A program made the position numbers and the translations under genes. A DNA stretch of 64,000 bases from Parasulfitobacter algicola (lineage in GTDB: Bacteria; Pseudomonadota; Alphaproteobacteria; Rhodobacterales; Rhodobacteraceae): the NCBI RefSeq assembly GCF_013315265.1, contig NZ_JABUFE010000011.1, forward strand, positions 1 to 64,000, read 5' to 3'. Shown here piece after piece: positions 35,204-45,606 of this stretch (its first letter is position 1; each line of letters starts with the position of its first letter). The notes beneath the pieces were generated by a model, which was given only the letters and a program-made list of their open reading frames with translations, did no database searches and had not been told where the DNA came from.

Positions 35204-35665
35204 ATGATCGGTTTACTATTTTTTATTTTGTACATTGCCCTTTTGGCTTTTGTACTTAGCCTGTCTACGAAAATTGTGATCGGGCGTTCGGCCACGTTTT
35301 CAAGTGCGTTTCTGACGATTTTTGTATCGTTTATCTTTACAATAATCATAAGTGTTGGCGTTGGTCTGACTTATATTCTTTTACAAACTGGTTTGGACCA
35401 GTTCGATACAGACAGCATAGGCACTATAGCGACTGATCTAAGTGAAACAGCATCCCCGGTCATCAGTATTGCATTTCTAGGAGTGCAAACGCTGATTATG
35501 ACATTCAGCGTTTGGGCTTTCATCAATACGAACCAATCTTCAGTCCGACCAACTTTCACATCCAGTCTGATTATTACGATTGTAAATCAAGTAATTCTAT
35601 TAGTCGTAACGTTTGGAATTGGCTTTTTGGCCGGATCCCTGATGATGCAACAAGGAGCCCCGTAA
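35204..35665 (+). CDS. Small membrane protein inserted between pdhA and pdhB
   Basis: This 153-residue protein has four predicted membrane helices (about 4-22, 35-62, 85-105, 120-145), is rich in Ile, Phe and Thr, and has no recognised domain. It starts 21 bases after pdhA and ends one base before the pdhB ATG, so it is surely in the same transcript. Its A+T content is higher than the flanking pdh genes. It is not part of the known complex, and I cannot name it. Confidence 0.7.
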   Translation: MIGLLFFILYIALLAFVLSLSTKIVIGRSATFSSAFLTIFVSFIFTIIISVGVGLTYILLQTGLDQFDTDSIGTIATDLSETASPVISIAFLGVQTLIMTFSVWAFINTNQSSVRPTFTSSLIITIVNQVILLVVTFGIGFLAGSLMMQQGAP

Positions 35666-35666
35666 G

Positions 35667-37034
35667 ATGGCAACCGAAATTCTCATGCCTGCCCTGTCAC
35701 CCACTATGGAAGAAGGCACCTTGGCCAAATGGATGGTTAAAGAGGGCGATACCGTCAGTTCCGGCGATATTCTGGCCGAGATTGAAACCGACAAAGCCAC
35801 GATGGAATTCGAAGCCGTCGATGAAGGTATAATCGGCAAGATCATGGTGGCCGAGGGCACAGAAGGTGTGAAGGTTAACACTGCCATCGCGGTTTTGATT
35901 GAGGAAGGCGAAAGCGCTGACGATATTGATACCTCTGCGAAGTCGTCTGAACCCTCAAATGATACAGCCCCGGACGCAGAACCCAAAGCTGAGAACGCGT
36001 CCGCACCTGTCGCCGCAAAAGTTGTTGAAATCGACGTGCCAGAAGGCACCGAGATGAAGCCAACGACCGTGCGCGAAGCCCTTCGTGACGCGATGGCCGA
36101 AGAAATGCGCGGCGATGATACCGTTTATCTGATGGGTGAAGAGGTCGCAGAATATCAGGGCGCCTATAAGATAAGCCAAGGTCTGCTGGATGAATTCGGC
36201 GCAAAGCGCGTCATCGATACACCGATTACCGAACATGGGTTTGCAGGTATCGCTGTTGGTGCTGCCTTTGGTGGTCTGAAGCCAATCGTTGAATTCATGA
36301 CATTTAACTTTGCGATGCAAGCCATCGATCAAATTATCAATTCCGCCGCAAAAACGCTGTACATGTCTGGCGGTCAAATGGGCGCGCCCATGGTTTTCCG
36401 CGGACCGAATGGCGCCGCCGCCCGTGTTGGTGCGCAACACAGCCAAGACTATGCCGCATGGTATGCGCATATCCCCGGGCTAAAAGTCGCGATGCCCTAC
36501 TCTGCCGCTGATGCAAAGGGTTTGCTGAAATCCGCGATCCGCGATCCGAACCCCGTGATTTTCCTTGAAAACGAAATCCTTTATGGCCGCACCTTTGATG
36601 TGCCGGTTATGGATGATTACACCGTACCTTTCGGCAAGGCGCGGATCTGGCGCGAAGGCAGCGATGTGACCATCGTCAGCTTTGGTATTGGAATGCAATA
36701 TGCACTGGAAGCGGCTGATAAACTGGCCGAAGATGGCATCAGCGCCGAAGTGATCGATCTGCGGACTTTGCGCCCGATGGATACCGAAACTGTGCTTAAG
36801 TCAGTCATGAAAACCAACCGTTGCGTGACCGTGGAAGAGGGCTGGCCCGTGGGCGCCATCGGCAATCACATATCGTCTGTGATCATGCAAAATGCCTTTG
36901 ACTATCTGGACGCTCCTGTCATCAATTGCACCGGGAAAGATGTGCCGATGCCTTATGCAGCAAACCTTGAAAAGCTGGCTTTGGTTACGACAGATGAGGT
37001 GATTGAGGCCGTGAAACAAGTGACATATCGGTAA
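35667..37034 (+). CDS. pdhB: Pyruvate dehydrogenase E1 beta subunit with N-terminal lipoyl domain
   Basis: This 455-residue protein begins with a full lipoyl domain (residues 1-80), with lipoate attached at Lys43 in [11 protein letters not shown] Glu/Ala-rich linker follows, then the E1 beta transketolase-type domains from about 125 ([35 protein letters not shown]) and the C-terminal domain ([28 protein letters not shown]). The extra lipoyl domain on E1 beta is a known alphaproteobacterial trait. Its lipoyl domain is nearly identical to that of the E2 gene downstream. Confidence 0.95.
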   Translation: MATEILMPALSPTMEEGTLAKWMVKEGDTVSSGDILAEIETDKATMEFEAVDEGIIGKIMVAEGTEGVKVNTAIAVLIEEGESADDIDTSAKSSEPSNDTAPDAEPKAENASAPVAAKVVEIDVPEGTEMKPTTVREALRDAMAEEMRGDDTVYLMGEEVAEYQGAYKISQGLLDEFGAKRVIDTPITEHGFAGIAVGAAFGGLKPIVEFMTFNFAMQAIDQIINSAAKTLYMSGGQMGAPMVFRGPNGAAARVGAQHSQDYAAWYAHIPGLKVAMPYSAADAKGLLKSAIRDPNPVIFLENEILYGRTFDVPVMDDYTVPFGKARIWREGSDVTIVSFGIGMQYALEAADKLAEDGISAEVIDLRTLRPMDTETVLKSVMKTNRCVTVEEGWPVGAIGNHISSVIMQNAFDYLDAPVINCTGKDVPMPYAANLEKLALVTTDEVIEAVKQVTYR

Positions 37035-37037
37035 GTT

Positions 37038-37481
37038 ATGAATAAGCCTTGGGTCTTTGTTATTGGTTTGGGTACTGGCACACTGATGGGTGTGGTTGGG
37101 CACATGGCCTGGACCTTTGCGGATGGTCTAGGAGATGCATTGGTTGCTGCGGGAAATACTGCAGCCGGGGTGACCTACATGCAGATCACAATCGACGAAC
37201 AGCAAGTTATGATTGACAATATGAAATCTGAATCAGACCTGCTGCGCACGCTTGCCGTACATGGCTTGCAAGGCGCTGAAAGAGACCAGCTTTTAGAAGC
37301 GGCACGTCAAATTCCAAACATATCTGTCTTTGGCACAACTGGGCCTGATGTTCACGTACAGCACGAAAATTCTGGCACAGCCAATCTGATCTTCGAAAAC
37401 AATCGCCTTGTCTGGATCACAAACCACTGCGAACGCAATGCGGCCACATCCGTAACCTGCAGACCTACAGGAGCAAACTAA
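37038..37481 (+). CDS. Small membrane-anchored protein between pdhB and pdhC
   Basis: This 147-residue protein has an N-terminal anchor ([20 protein letters not shown]) and a soluble domain with a helix ([25 protein letters not shown]) followed by a beta-rich part ending with two Cys ([14 protein letters not shown]). I do not recognise it. It lies 3 bases after pdhB and 1 base before the pdhC ATG, so it is co-transcribed. With the gene at 35204 it makes two unrelated inserts in the pdh operon. Confidence 0.65.
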   Translation: MNKPWVFVIGLGTGTLMGVVGHMAWTFADGLGDALVAAGNTAAGVTYMQITIDEQQVMIDNMKSESDLLRTLAVHGLQGAERDQLLEAARQIPNISVFGTTGPDVHVQHENSGTANLIFENNRLVWITNHCERNAATSVTCRPTGAN

Positions 37482-37482
37482 A

Positions 37483-38802
37483 ATGCCAACAGAAATCCTG
37501 ATGCCCGCATTATCCCCCACGATGGAGGAAGGCACGCTTGCGAAATGGCTGGTCAAAGAAGGCGATACTGTATCGTCAGGCGATTTGCTGGCTGAAATCG
37601 AAACAGATAAGGCCACCATGGAATTCGAAGCTGTGGATGAAGGTGTGGTGGGTAAGATCATGGTGGCCGAAGGCACCGAAGGCGTGAAGGTCAACACGCC
37701 GATTGCCGTTTTGCTGGAAGATGGCGAAAGCGCTGATGATATCGGCGATACATCGGCTCCGAAGTCAAAAGCATCATCCAATGCCGCACCGGCTGAAGGA
37801 TCAGATAAAACTGACCCGGCTAAAGGTTATGGGCGCGGTGATACTGATGCCTCTCCCGCCCCTGCGGCGCCCAAATCCGATAGCGGCGACCGCGTTTTTG
37901 CCTCGCCTCTTGCTCGTCGCATTGCCAAAGACAAAGGTCTGGATCTTAGCCAAATCAAAGGGTCTGGCCCCAAAGGTCGAATTGTCAAAGCAGATGTAGA
38001 AAATGCTACATCAATGCCAAAAGCCGAAGCGCCTAAAGCTGCATCAATTTCATCCACTCCCGCATCAACCGGGCAATCGAGCGATGCAGTGGTCAAGATG
38101 TATGAAGGGCGCGAATACGAAGAAATTCCGCTGAACGGCATGCGCAAAACAATCGCAGCGCGCCTGACCGAAGCCAAACAAACCATACCGCATTTCTATC
38201 TGCGTCGCGATATCCAACTGGACGCATTGCTGAAATTCCGCAGTCAGCTTAACAAACAACTTGAAGGACGTGATGTAAAACTATCTGTGAATGATTTCAT
38301 CATCAAGGCCTGTGCCTTGGCATTACAATCCGTCCCGACTGCAAACGCCGTTTGGGCAGGTGATCGTGTACTGCAGCTAAAGCCATCAGATGTCGCCGTT
38401 GCCGTCGCGATCGAAGGTGGACTTTTCACACCTGTTTTGAAAGATGCGGAAATGAAATCGCTGTCTGCATTATCGGCTGAGATGAAAGATCTTGCAACGC
38501 GTGCCCGCGACCGCAAACTGGCCCCGCATGAATATCAAGGCGGCAGCTTTGCGATTTCCAACCTTGGCATGTTCGGAATCGATAATTTTGACGCCGTTAT
38601 TAACCCACCCCACGGCGCGATTTTGGCCGTGGGTGCAGGTGTGAAAAAACCAGTTGTAGGAGACGACGGAGAGCTAGCAGTTGCAACAGTTATGTCCGTC
38701 ACTTTGTCCGTCGATCACCGTGTGATTGATGGGGCACTCGGGGCGGAACTGTTGTCCGCAATTAAAGAAAATCTAGAAAACCCTATGGTTATGCTCGCCT
38801 AA
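37483..38802 (+). CDS. pdhC: Pyruvate dehydrogenase E2, dihydrolipoyl acetyltransferase
   Basis: This 439-residue protein has one lipoyl domain (Lys43 in ETDKATMEF), an Ala/Pro linker and a peripheral subunit-binding domain near 140-172 ([23 protein letters not shown]). The acetyltransferase core has the catalytic [14 protein letters not shown] near residue 410. It forms the core of the complex and passes acetyl groups to CoA. A hairpin overlaps its stop codon. No E3 gene follows in this window. Confidence 0.95.
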   Translation: MPTEILMPALSPTMEEGTLAKWLVKEGDTVSSGDLLAEIETDKATMEFEAVDEGVVGKIMVAEGTEGVKVNTPIAVLLEDGESADDIGDTSAPKSKASSNAAPAEGSDKTDPAKGYGRGDTDASPAPAAPKSDSGDRVFASPLARRIAKDKGLDLSQIKGSGPKGRIVKADVENATSMPKAEAPKAASISSTPASTGQSSDAVVKMYEGREYEEIPLNGMRKTIAARLTEAKQTIPHFYLRRDIQLDALLKFRSQLNKQLEGRDVKLSVNDFIIKACALALQSVPTANAVWAGDRVLQLKPSDVAVAVAIEGGLFTPVLKDAEMKSLSALSAEMKDLATRARDRKLAPHEYQGGSFAISNLGMFGIDNFDAVINPPHGAILAVGAGVKKPVVGDDGELAVATVMSVTLSVDHRVIDGALGAELLSAIKENLENPMVMLA

Positions 38803-38814
38803 TCCAAGGCGAGC
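38793..38814. terminator. Stem-loop between convergent pdhC and cysE
   Basis: GCTCGCCT and AGGCGAGC form an 8-base perfect stem around AATCCA, overlapping the pdhC stop. No T-run follows on either strand, so it is either a weak bidirectional terminator or a 3'-end stabiliser for both convergent messages. Confidence 0.45.
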
Positions 38815-38820
38815 AAAGCT

Positions 38821-39633
38821 TTATTGAAAGTTGTCACGCAATAGCTGATCCATTGTGACCGATGGTTGTGAACAACCCGCTTCACCCACGATCCGTGCCG
38901 GAACTCCTGCAACCGTCTTCATAGGCGGAATATCCTGAAGCACAACGGAACCCGCAGCAATCCTGCTGCAATGGCCGACGGTGATATTCCCTAACACCTT
39001 GGCCCCTGCCCCGATCAACACTCCGTTCCCAATTTTTGGATGGCGATCATCGTCTTCTTTTCCTGTTCCGCCAAGGGTCACAGAATGCAGCATAGATACG
39101 TTATCACCGACAACTGCAGTTTCCCCGATCACGATGGAATGGGCATGGTCAATCATTATCCCACGCCCAATTTGTGCTGCGGGATGAATATCAATACCGA
39201 AAACTTCAGATACGCGCATTTGTATAAAATAAGCCAAGTCATGGCGACCGTTCTTCCAAAGCCAATGCCCAACACGATAAGCTTGAATGGCCTGAAATCC
39301 TTTGAAATACAAAATTGGCTGAATCAACCGATGGCACGCTGCATCACGCTCATAGACGGCCACCAAGTCAGTGCGCGCAGACACAACCAGTTCTGGTGAA
39401 GCACTGAATGCTTCATCTGCAATTTCGCGCAGGATCTGTTCTGACATCTCAGCAGATGCCAGCTTCAAAGAAATACGATATGCCAGTGCAGAAGAAAGCG
39501 ACTTGTGATGCAGTAAGCTCGAATGTACCAAGCCTCCCAATAGCGGTTCATCTTGAACCGCCACTTCAGCTTCTTCGCAGATACGACGCCAAACAGGGTC
39601 AACTTCAGTCAGATGTACTTGGGGTTCTGCCAT
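38821..39633 (-). CDS. cysE: Serine O-acetyltransferase
   Basis: This 270-residue enzyme acetylates L-serine, the first step of cysteine synthesis. The N-terminal helical domain (WRRICEEAEVAVQDEPLLGGLVHSSLLHH) and the left-handed beta-helix hexapeptides (IDIHPAAQIGRGIMIDHAHSIVIGETAVVGDN, HPKIGNGVLIGAGAKVLGN) are both complete. His in DHAHSIVIGE is catalytic. It follows GTA gene g15 in the same direction with a 75-base gap, so some read-through from the GTA operon is possible. GGAG precedes the ATG. Confidence 0.95.
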   Translation of the reverse strand: MAEPQVHLTEVDPVWRRICEEAEVAVQDEPLLGGLVHSSLLHHKSLSSALAYRISLKLASAEMSEQILREIADEAFSASPELVVSARTDLVAVYERDAACHRLIQPILYFKGFQAIQAYRVGHWLWKNGRHDLAYFIQMRVSEVFGIDIHPAAQIGRGIMIDHAHSIVIGETAVVGDNVSMLHSVTLGGTGKEDDDRHPKIGNGVLIGAGAKVLGNITVGHCSRIAAGSVVLQDIPPMKTVAGVPARIVGEAGCSQPSVTMDQLLRDNFQ

Positions 39634-39708
39634 GATATATCTCCGGATATTTCTTTATATCTATCTTATCTATCCTGCGTCGGCTATTCAAAATATATTG
39701 CATTTCTC

Positions 39709-42700
39709 TTAGGCAAGCGATGCATCAATGCGTGCAAAGGGCCCAGGACCAAACTGTTCAGAAATCTGGGCGATTTCGACAGAGAAATCATTCATCAGAT
39801 TATCTTCCGTCTGCATTGAACCACTATATGTCCATTCAGCAGTTTCAGAAGTAACCTCACGAATGATTTTATTATCCGACATAACCCGAACTAAGTATGC
39901 TTCACGCGCTTCGCCAAGTGGAACATCCAATCCATTCCAGTTATCGCCGCTAATTCTCGTTCGACGTATCCAACTGACATTGATGTCGCCGTTGTTGCTT
40001 TCGTTAAGCTTCAAGTGACACGGTGCATATGGCCTCAGCCCAACTCCGCGAAATGCTTCAACATGATGGCTGTAAGATGGATCATCATACCCCCTTTGCG
40101 CTGGCCCAATGCGATAGTTCTGCACCACATCTCGTAGTTGCGATGACAGATCAATTTGCTCAACAGCACTATCAATTAGAACAAAGGTCGAATTTTCAGG
40201 CCAAACATCCGGAACCAAAGCATCAGTCCCAAGTTGACCGCGTAAAAAGCCACTTAACTCATAGGTATCTTTTTCAACCAAGATCGCAGTTTCAAACTGA
40301 AACAGCTCCCAATCGGTTGAACCATTACCAGAAATTGCTGCCAGATTGGCCCCTGACAAAAGTTGCTGAGCAGACGTTGACGACAGTTCCCCAGAAAACA
40401 ATTCGACACGTAAAGTGATTGTTCTGTCAATCACAGCATATTGCGAGCGCCTGAAAATCCCTTTGGTTTCACCAATGGTCGCCCGCTGAGAAATGATATT
40501 TTTCAACACATAATCATTATCAATCGAAGACCCATAAATGGCAACAGATCCAGGCCATGGCGTGGCAGTGATCGCGATATGTGGCGCATGCGGAATTTCA
40601 TCCCCGGACATGAGCGGAATATCCATGAACATTGGCAATACTGGTACAGGCGGCGTGAATGACTTTACCGCAACTTGACTGTCGATCATATCACTTTGGT
40701 GATAGACACTAGGATCAATTCTAACTGCTTCCGCGAGTTTCACACCATTATCTTCAACACGGTCTATTCGATAAAACCCAGATACATTTTCACTAGCCAT
40801 CTCAACAACATCGCCTGCACCAAGATTTACTTCAGATGGTGGTAATGCAAACTGAATACTATCGCGCGCAACACGCGCCTCAGCTAACCAACGTTCTACG
40901 ATACGTTGTCCTTCGCCCTGAGTTAACCCGATTGGTAATTCTGTTTGCGAAGTTGATCTGGTTATTTCATCAGGAAATGTAGCTTCGACAGTACGTGCTT
41001 CATAGTCCCCATCATTTTCGATAAAATTCAACCGTACTCTGCCAGATATCTCTGCTGACGGCGCACGTGTCGCCTCGATTACGCTGTCATTCTCATCTGT
41101 CACTGCCAAACTATTATACGCAATCTTTTGTTTGATCCGTCCATTACGCGTGCGAAAAATTAGTTTCCCATCTCGTTCGATCGCCTCAAAACCAAAGGCT
41201 GTCATAAGTGGCTGCAACGCTGATCTGGCTGTTGTAACCTCATCAATGGCATAGCCTCGCAAAACACCATACAGCGCACTCACATCAACGTCAGATACAC
41301 CTGATCGCAGCGTAATCTCACGCACGACTTCCGATAATGCGCGCGATGAACTACGGCCATTTAGCCAATGACCTCGTGCATAATTTCGACCATCACTCCA
41401 AAGCGATTGATTGTTGGGAAAAAAGGGATATGGTCTTGCGTCCCACGCCCACACGTGCGCCCTTGACATGTCAACCATTGGACCATCGAAAAGCTCTGAC
41501 ACAGGGTTATTCTCTTGCATACCCCAATATGACATCATGGCTCGCAGGTATTGCATCTGTATCATGTCATCTCGTACACCTGTTGAATAATAGGGCACAG
41601 AGGATTCTGATGATTTAGGGTCAAGAAACTTGTTGGGTTGGTTCGTTCCCTTATCAATCGCAGCACACCCATATTCAGTGAACCAAAATGGTTTTGACAT
41701 TGGAACCCAGGGTGTTTGGCCTTCACTGCGAACACCATTAATGCGGTTATGATGCGGATTTTCCCACCATCCGCGCAAATCCTTATAGCGGTAAATCCAG
41801 TCTTCCCCGTGCGCATGATCTTTGATTGGCGTTCTGATTTGTGCTTCCCGGGATTCAGGTGAATGGTAATACCAGTCGTACCCTTCACCACCTTCGATAT
41901 TTGACTGCAAATACTCTAGATTATGAATTGCGCCCCAATCTGCATCTGCATGATCAGGACCATCCCGCCAATCAGATAGCGGCATGTAATTATCAATCCC
42001 TATGAAATCGATATTTTCATCCGCCCAAAGATCATCAAGATGAAAGTATACATCACCACTGCCATCTTGGGGATGATACCCAAAATACTCTGACCAATCA
42101 GAGGCATAGCTGATTTTTGTATCGGGCAAGATTGTCCGCACATCTGCTGCCAATGCTCGCAAAGCATCAACTGCAGGAAATCCATTTTCACCACGGATTT
42201 GTGTAAGGCCACGCATTTCCGAACCGATACAAAACGCATCTATGCCACCCGCTAATTTACAAAGATGCGCATAATGCAGAATAAACCTGCGGTACGACCA
42301 TTCCTCCGGCCCCGTATACCGCACTGTAGAGCCATCAGATTGAAAATCTGACAGATGCGCATTGCCAAAGAACTGAGCAACCTGCGCATCCGCAGAAGGC
42401 GTCTGATCAGATGTATCCGGATGTGTTGGCGCATAATCCAAAGTAATGCGTCCACGCCATGGAAGTGCTGGCTGATTTTCCCCTCCGGTATATGGATTGA
42501 CCAATCCGTTTTCATCCAACTGATCCATTAGAATAAACGGATAGAAGACAGGCATTTTTGCACTTTTCTTCAAATGCTTAATGGCCTGAATGACAGATTG
42601 ATCTGTCGGTGTGCCCCCATAAACAGGGCGGCCATCCAAAAGCGGCGTTGCTTCAGCCTCGGATCGGTTAAGTCCGGACACTGTCCAAGGCATGGCAAAG

Positions 42701-43632
42701 GCTTCATCACGGTTTTGTTCGACTTTTGGCTTTAAAGAACATGAACCACATCGCAGGTCATTACCAAACCAAGACACAACCAACAATGCCGAACCACAAT
42801 TTGGCAATTCACCATTCAACGCCTCAACAGAAGTCAGAAAATCTGTTTTCCCAGACGGTGAATTGATATTCGCAGCCTTGTTGGCACCCTTACGGCTTTG
42901 ATAGTATACGGGGGTCGTTGCTAAAGCATATTCTCCAGTACCAGGAACCAGCGCAACAGCTTGAACACCGTTTGATACTTCAGGGACATCACTATCGGTA
43001 TCATTGGCTCCCCGCATTACCTCAAAAGTGAACTGCGGAACCCGGTTATTAAATTGGGCAAGTTGCAGATCTTCTAATACAACATATGCCGTACCCCGAT
43101 ATGCAGGGGCCATACCAACGCCCTCAATCACCTCAATTTTGGGATCAGGCAGCTGAGTTTGAGATCCACTATAAACTCGCATGTTCAAGTCGTCAGGCGA
43201 AACTTCGACACCGTCTGCCCAAACACGACCAACACGTGAAATTTCACCTTCACAAAGCGCCAATGCCATACTGACAGAATAGCTGTAAGACGTCGTTGAT
43301 GGTTGCGAACCGCCACTGCCCTTACCCCCGCTGCCTTCAGTTTTCTTTTTACGTTCCTTGAAACGGCTGGCCCATATCACTTGTCCAGGAATGCGCAGTC
43401 GCCCGTAAAGCTGTGATACAGCGCTACCCTCACTGGCACTGGTCAAACGAAAGCGATCAATACGGCCGATCTCAACTGACTCAGACCCTGCACCCATCAA
43501 GCGTTGATCAATTACGCGCCCAACAGTCGCACCGACAAAGCGACCGGCTGCTGCCATCGAAAGCCCCATAACGGTGCCACCGATCGACCCACCAACAGCC
43601 ATGCCAACAGACGCAAGAACAATAGTCGCCAT
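39709..43632 (-). CDS. g15: GTA tail-tip 'megatron' protein (g15), host specificity
   Basis: At 1307 residues this is the largest GTA protein, forming the tail tip and cell-contact device. The N-terminus is Gly-rich (ASVGMAVGGSIGGTVMG) and a TIM-barrel glycoside-hydrolase-like domain spans roughly 430-740 (FIGIDNYMPLSDWRDG, WFTEYGCAAIDKG). Further baseplate-hub domains run to the end. It matches RcGTA g15 in position and domain order. One base overlaps g14. The frame is fully open, arguing for selection. Confidence 0.93.
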   Translation of the reverse strand: MATIVLASVGMAVGGSIGGTVMGLSMAAAGRFVGATVGRVIDQRLMGAGSESVEIGRIDRFRLTSASEGSAVSQLYGRLRIPGQVIWASRFKERKKKTEGSGGKGSGGSQPSTTSYSYSVSMALALCEGEISRVGRVWADGVEVSPDDLNMRVYSGSQTQLPDPKIEVIEGVGMAPAYRGTAYVVLEDLQLAQFNNRVPQFTFEVMRGANDTDSDVPEVSNGVQAVALVPGTGEYALATTPVYYQSRKGANKAANINSPSGKTDFLTSVEALNGELPNCGSALLVVSWFGNDLRCGSCSLKPKVEQNRDEAFAMPWTVSGLNRSEAEATPLLDGRPVYGGTPTDQSVIQAIKHLKKSAKMPVFYPFILMDQLDENGLVNPYTGGENQPALPWRGRITLDYAPTHPDTSDQTPSADAQVAQFFGNAHLSDFQSDGSTVRYTGPEEWSYRRFILHYAHLCKLAGGIDAFCIGSEMRGLTQIRGENGFPAVDALRALAADVRTILPDTKISYASDWSEYFGYHPQDGSGDVYFHLDDLWADENIDFIGIDNYMPLSDWRDGPDHADADWGAIHNLEYLQSNIEGGEGYDWYYHSPESREAQIRTPIKDHAHGEDWIYRYKDLRGWWENPHHNRINGVRSEGQTPWVPMSKPFWFTEYGCAAIDKGTNQPNKFLDPKSSESSVPYYSTGVRDDMIQMQYLRAMMSYWGMQENNPVSELFDGPMVDMSRAHVWAWDARPYPFFPNNQSLWSDGRNYARGHWLNGRSSSRALSEVVREITLRSGVSDVDVSALYGVLRGYAIDEVTTARSALQPLMTAFGFEAIERDGKLIFRTRNGRIKQKIAYNSLAVTDENDSVIEATRAPSAEISGRVRLNFIENDGDYEARTVEATFPDEITRSTSQTELPIGLTQGEGQRIVERWLAEARVARDSIQFALPPSEVNLGAGDVVEMASENVSGFYRIDRVEDNGVKLAEAVRIDPSVYHQSDMIDSQVAVKSFTPPVPVLPMFMDIPLMSGDEIPHAPHIAITATPWPGSVAIYGSSIDNDYVLKNIISQRATIGETKGIFRRSQYAVIDRTITLRVELFSGELSSTSAQQLLSGANLAAISGNGSTDWELFQFETAILVEKDTYELSGFLRGQLGTDALVPDVWPENSTFVLIDSAVEQIDLSSQLRDVVQNYRIGPAQRGYDDPSYSHHVEAFRGVGLRPYAPCHLKLNESNNGDINVSWIRRTRISGDNWNGLDVPLGEAREAYLVRVMSDNKIIREVTSETAEWTYSGSMQTEDNLMNDFSVEIAQISEQFGPGPFARIDASLA

Positions 43633-44081
43633 CAGTTTATCTCCTCAAAAAACGAAAATCTTGCCGCGATACGACGCGTCCATGGATTGCTTAGCGGACT
43701 TTCAACGACGCTATGGCCGGAATAGGCATGAATAAACGTGGGAACATCACCCGTCTTACCGATGATCCCAAGATGCTTTGCGATGCTGTTTTCTCGAAGA
43801 CGGAACAATACAACATCTCCGGGGTCGATCTGTCGGTGATCCACAGGAAAAAGATACTGCTGCGCTGCCTTCAGTAAAATTTCGTCGCCCTGTGGCTCTG
43901 ACCAGTCCGCGGTATACGCGGGCACGTTTTCAGGTTCGTCATCAAAGCATTCACGCCAAACGCCACGCAATAATCCCAAGCAGTCCGACCCTGCCCCCTT
44001 AACTGAACATTGATGACGGTATGGCGTCCCAATCCAGCTGCGCGCAACTTGCGCAACGTCTTCACCACGCAAGGAATTCAT
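43632..44081 (-). CDS. g14: GTA NlpC/P60 cell-wall peptidase (g14)
   Basis: This 149-residue protein has the NlpC/P60 fold: the catalytic Cys is in GAGSDCLGLLRGVW and a His in IAKHLGI. WIGTPYRHQCSVKG opens the domain. In RcGTA the homologue sits in the tail tip and probably helps cross the peptidoglycan. It overlaps g13 by 4 bases and g15 by 1. Confidence 0.92.
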   Translation of the reverse strand: MNSLRGEDVAQVARSWIGTPYRHQCSVKGAGSDCLGLLRGVWRECFDDEPENVPAYTADWSEPQGDEILLKAAQQYLFPVDHRQIDPGDVVLFRLRENSIAKHLGIIGKTGDVPTFIHAYSGHSVVESPLSNPWTRRIAARFSFFEEIN

Positions 44082-44965
44082 CTCAGACTACCACCATTGT
44101 TTGTGCCACTTTGCGATGGAAAAGTCATCAGCCAATCCTCACCGGGAATGTCGGGAAAGCCTTGATAATTAAGGAAATTATTGAACTTCAGTCGACATGT
44201 CTCTACACGCCTGTCACATCCTGCCTCAATTTTAACCATATCCCCGGTTGCAATTGTGGCGCGCAACGGCTCCCATAGCTCGATCAAGCGTTCCTCATCA
44301 CTAAGGCGATCATTTTTGATCAAACCAATCAAACCGACAGCATCTCCGGACATAACAGTCAGACGCCCGCGTTCGAACCAATTCAGATCAAAACCTTTCA
44401 AATCAGTAAAACGAAATATTCTTGCATCTTCGATTATTTCAACTGCTGTTTCGTGAACATATCCTGGCTGGTTTAGTTTGAACTTGCATTGCGCATCGCC
44501 CAACACAGCTGAGCATGCTTTTTGAAATATGCGGCCTTGTGGTTGATTAAGAGCTTCGGTTAAACCGCGCAATTCAGCGCGAAACGCACCAGATCCGCGG
44601 CGAATTTCGCCAATTGTACCGCGAAACTGTAGCATACGCTGATTAACATCTTGCCAATTGACCAACCATGATACCACTTCGGCACTATCATATCGACCTG
44701 CCTCGATATCTTCATCATTAATGGAGACATCACTCAGAACCCCCAACGCTTCTGAATTGTCCACAGCAAGTCCGGTTGTCTGCTGCAATGCACTGGCGGT
44801 CAGACCAGTATCTGCCTTAAAGACAATATTATCGAACTGAAAACCGATATCATGATCTGTAAAGCCAAGCGTCCTGCCGTCTTTGCGAATAACGGCCCAT
44901 GCACGGCAAACTGTTGTTAATCCAGTTGCCAAATGCTCGACCAGTTTGTTTGACTGGGTCATCAT
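44078..44965 (-). CDS. g13: GTA tail hub protein (g13, DUF2163)
   Basis: This 295-residue DUF2163 protein forms the hub of the tail baseplate in RcGTA. Cys residues at KACSAVLGDAQCKF and CDRRVETCRLKFNN occupy the places of the iron-sulfur-binding Cys reported for the homologue. The end GFPDIPGEDWLMTFPS is a strong family motif. It overlaps both neighbours by 4 bases. Confidence 0.92.
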   Translation of the reverse strand: MMTQSNKLVEHLATGLTTVCRAWAVIRKDGRTLGFTDHDIGFQFDNIVFKADTGLTASALQQTTGLAVDNSEALGVLSDVSINDEDIEAGRYDSAEVVSWLVNWQDVNQRMLQFRGTIGEIRRGSGAFRAELRGLTEALNQPQGRIFQKACSAVLGDAQCKFKLNQPGYVHETAVEIIEDARIFRFTDLKGFDLNWFERGRLTVMSGDAVGLIGLIKNDRLSDEERLIELWEPLRATIATGDMVKIEAGCDRRVETCRLKFNNFLNYQGFPDIPGEDWLMTFPSQSGTNNGGSLR

Positions 44966-45594
44966 ACACGCACCTCAACAACGGGTACACTTGGAATTTC
45001 CCCGGCTTGAAAACTTGCAACGGAAGTCTGAATGCGGTCCGTATCGAAACGGACAGGGACATCAAACTCATACCCTGCTGTAATCTCGACATCTACATCA
45101 GGGGCTGTATCGAATGTGACTAACCCAGTGTTATAATCAACTTCAAAATGGATTGCTTCGCGCTGAATCTCACCTTGAAGTCCCAAGATAACCGTTCCCA
45201 AAACTGGTTTGGTGATAGGTCGGATATAACTTGCCTCACCAGATTGATAGGTTTTCGTCAGCTGAAAAATTGCAGTTTCGCCGTCACCAATCGCAATGAC
45301 CTGGTCTTCGAACGTAATGTCTTGCATTGCGCGTCCAGATTTAAAATCAGCCCAATCCTTCCAACGAAACCCATACAGTTGTCCGCGCCGTGCTTCGAAA
45401 AATGAGATCAGAGTTTCAACATCATCCAACGATCGCATACCAACACCAGCATCATAGCGCCTGCGGGAATGGGCCCATGGTGTGTTGCGTTCTTCAAATC
45501 CATTGGCAAGCGTAACAACTTCAGTCCGTCGCTCAGGCCCGCCAAGCGATCCAAAACTAAGCGATGCCGGAAATCTTACATCGTGAAACCCCAT
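44962..45594 (-). CDS. g12: GTA distal tail protein (g12, DUF2460)
   Basis: This 210-residue protein of the DUF2460 family is recognised by its opening FHDVRFPASLSFGSLGGPERRTEVVTLA-type segment (residues 3-30), WAHSRRRYDAG and FRWKDWADF. It joins the tail tube to the hub. It follows g11 by 12 bases and overlaps g13 by 4. Confidence 0.92.
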   Translation of the reverse strand: MGFHDVRFPASLSFGSLGGPERRTEVVTLANGFEERNTPWAHSRRRYDAGVGMRSLDDVETLISFFEARRGQLYGFRWKDWADFKSGRAMQDITFEDQVIAIGDGETAIFQLTKTYQSGEASYIRPITKPVLGTVILGLQGEIQREAIHFEVDYNTGLVTFDTAPDVDVEITAGYEFDVPVRFDTDRIQTSVASFQAGEIPSVPVVEVRV

Positions 45595-45606
45595 GATACG
45601 TCCCTC

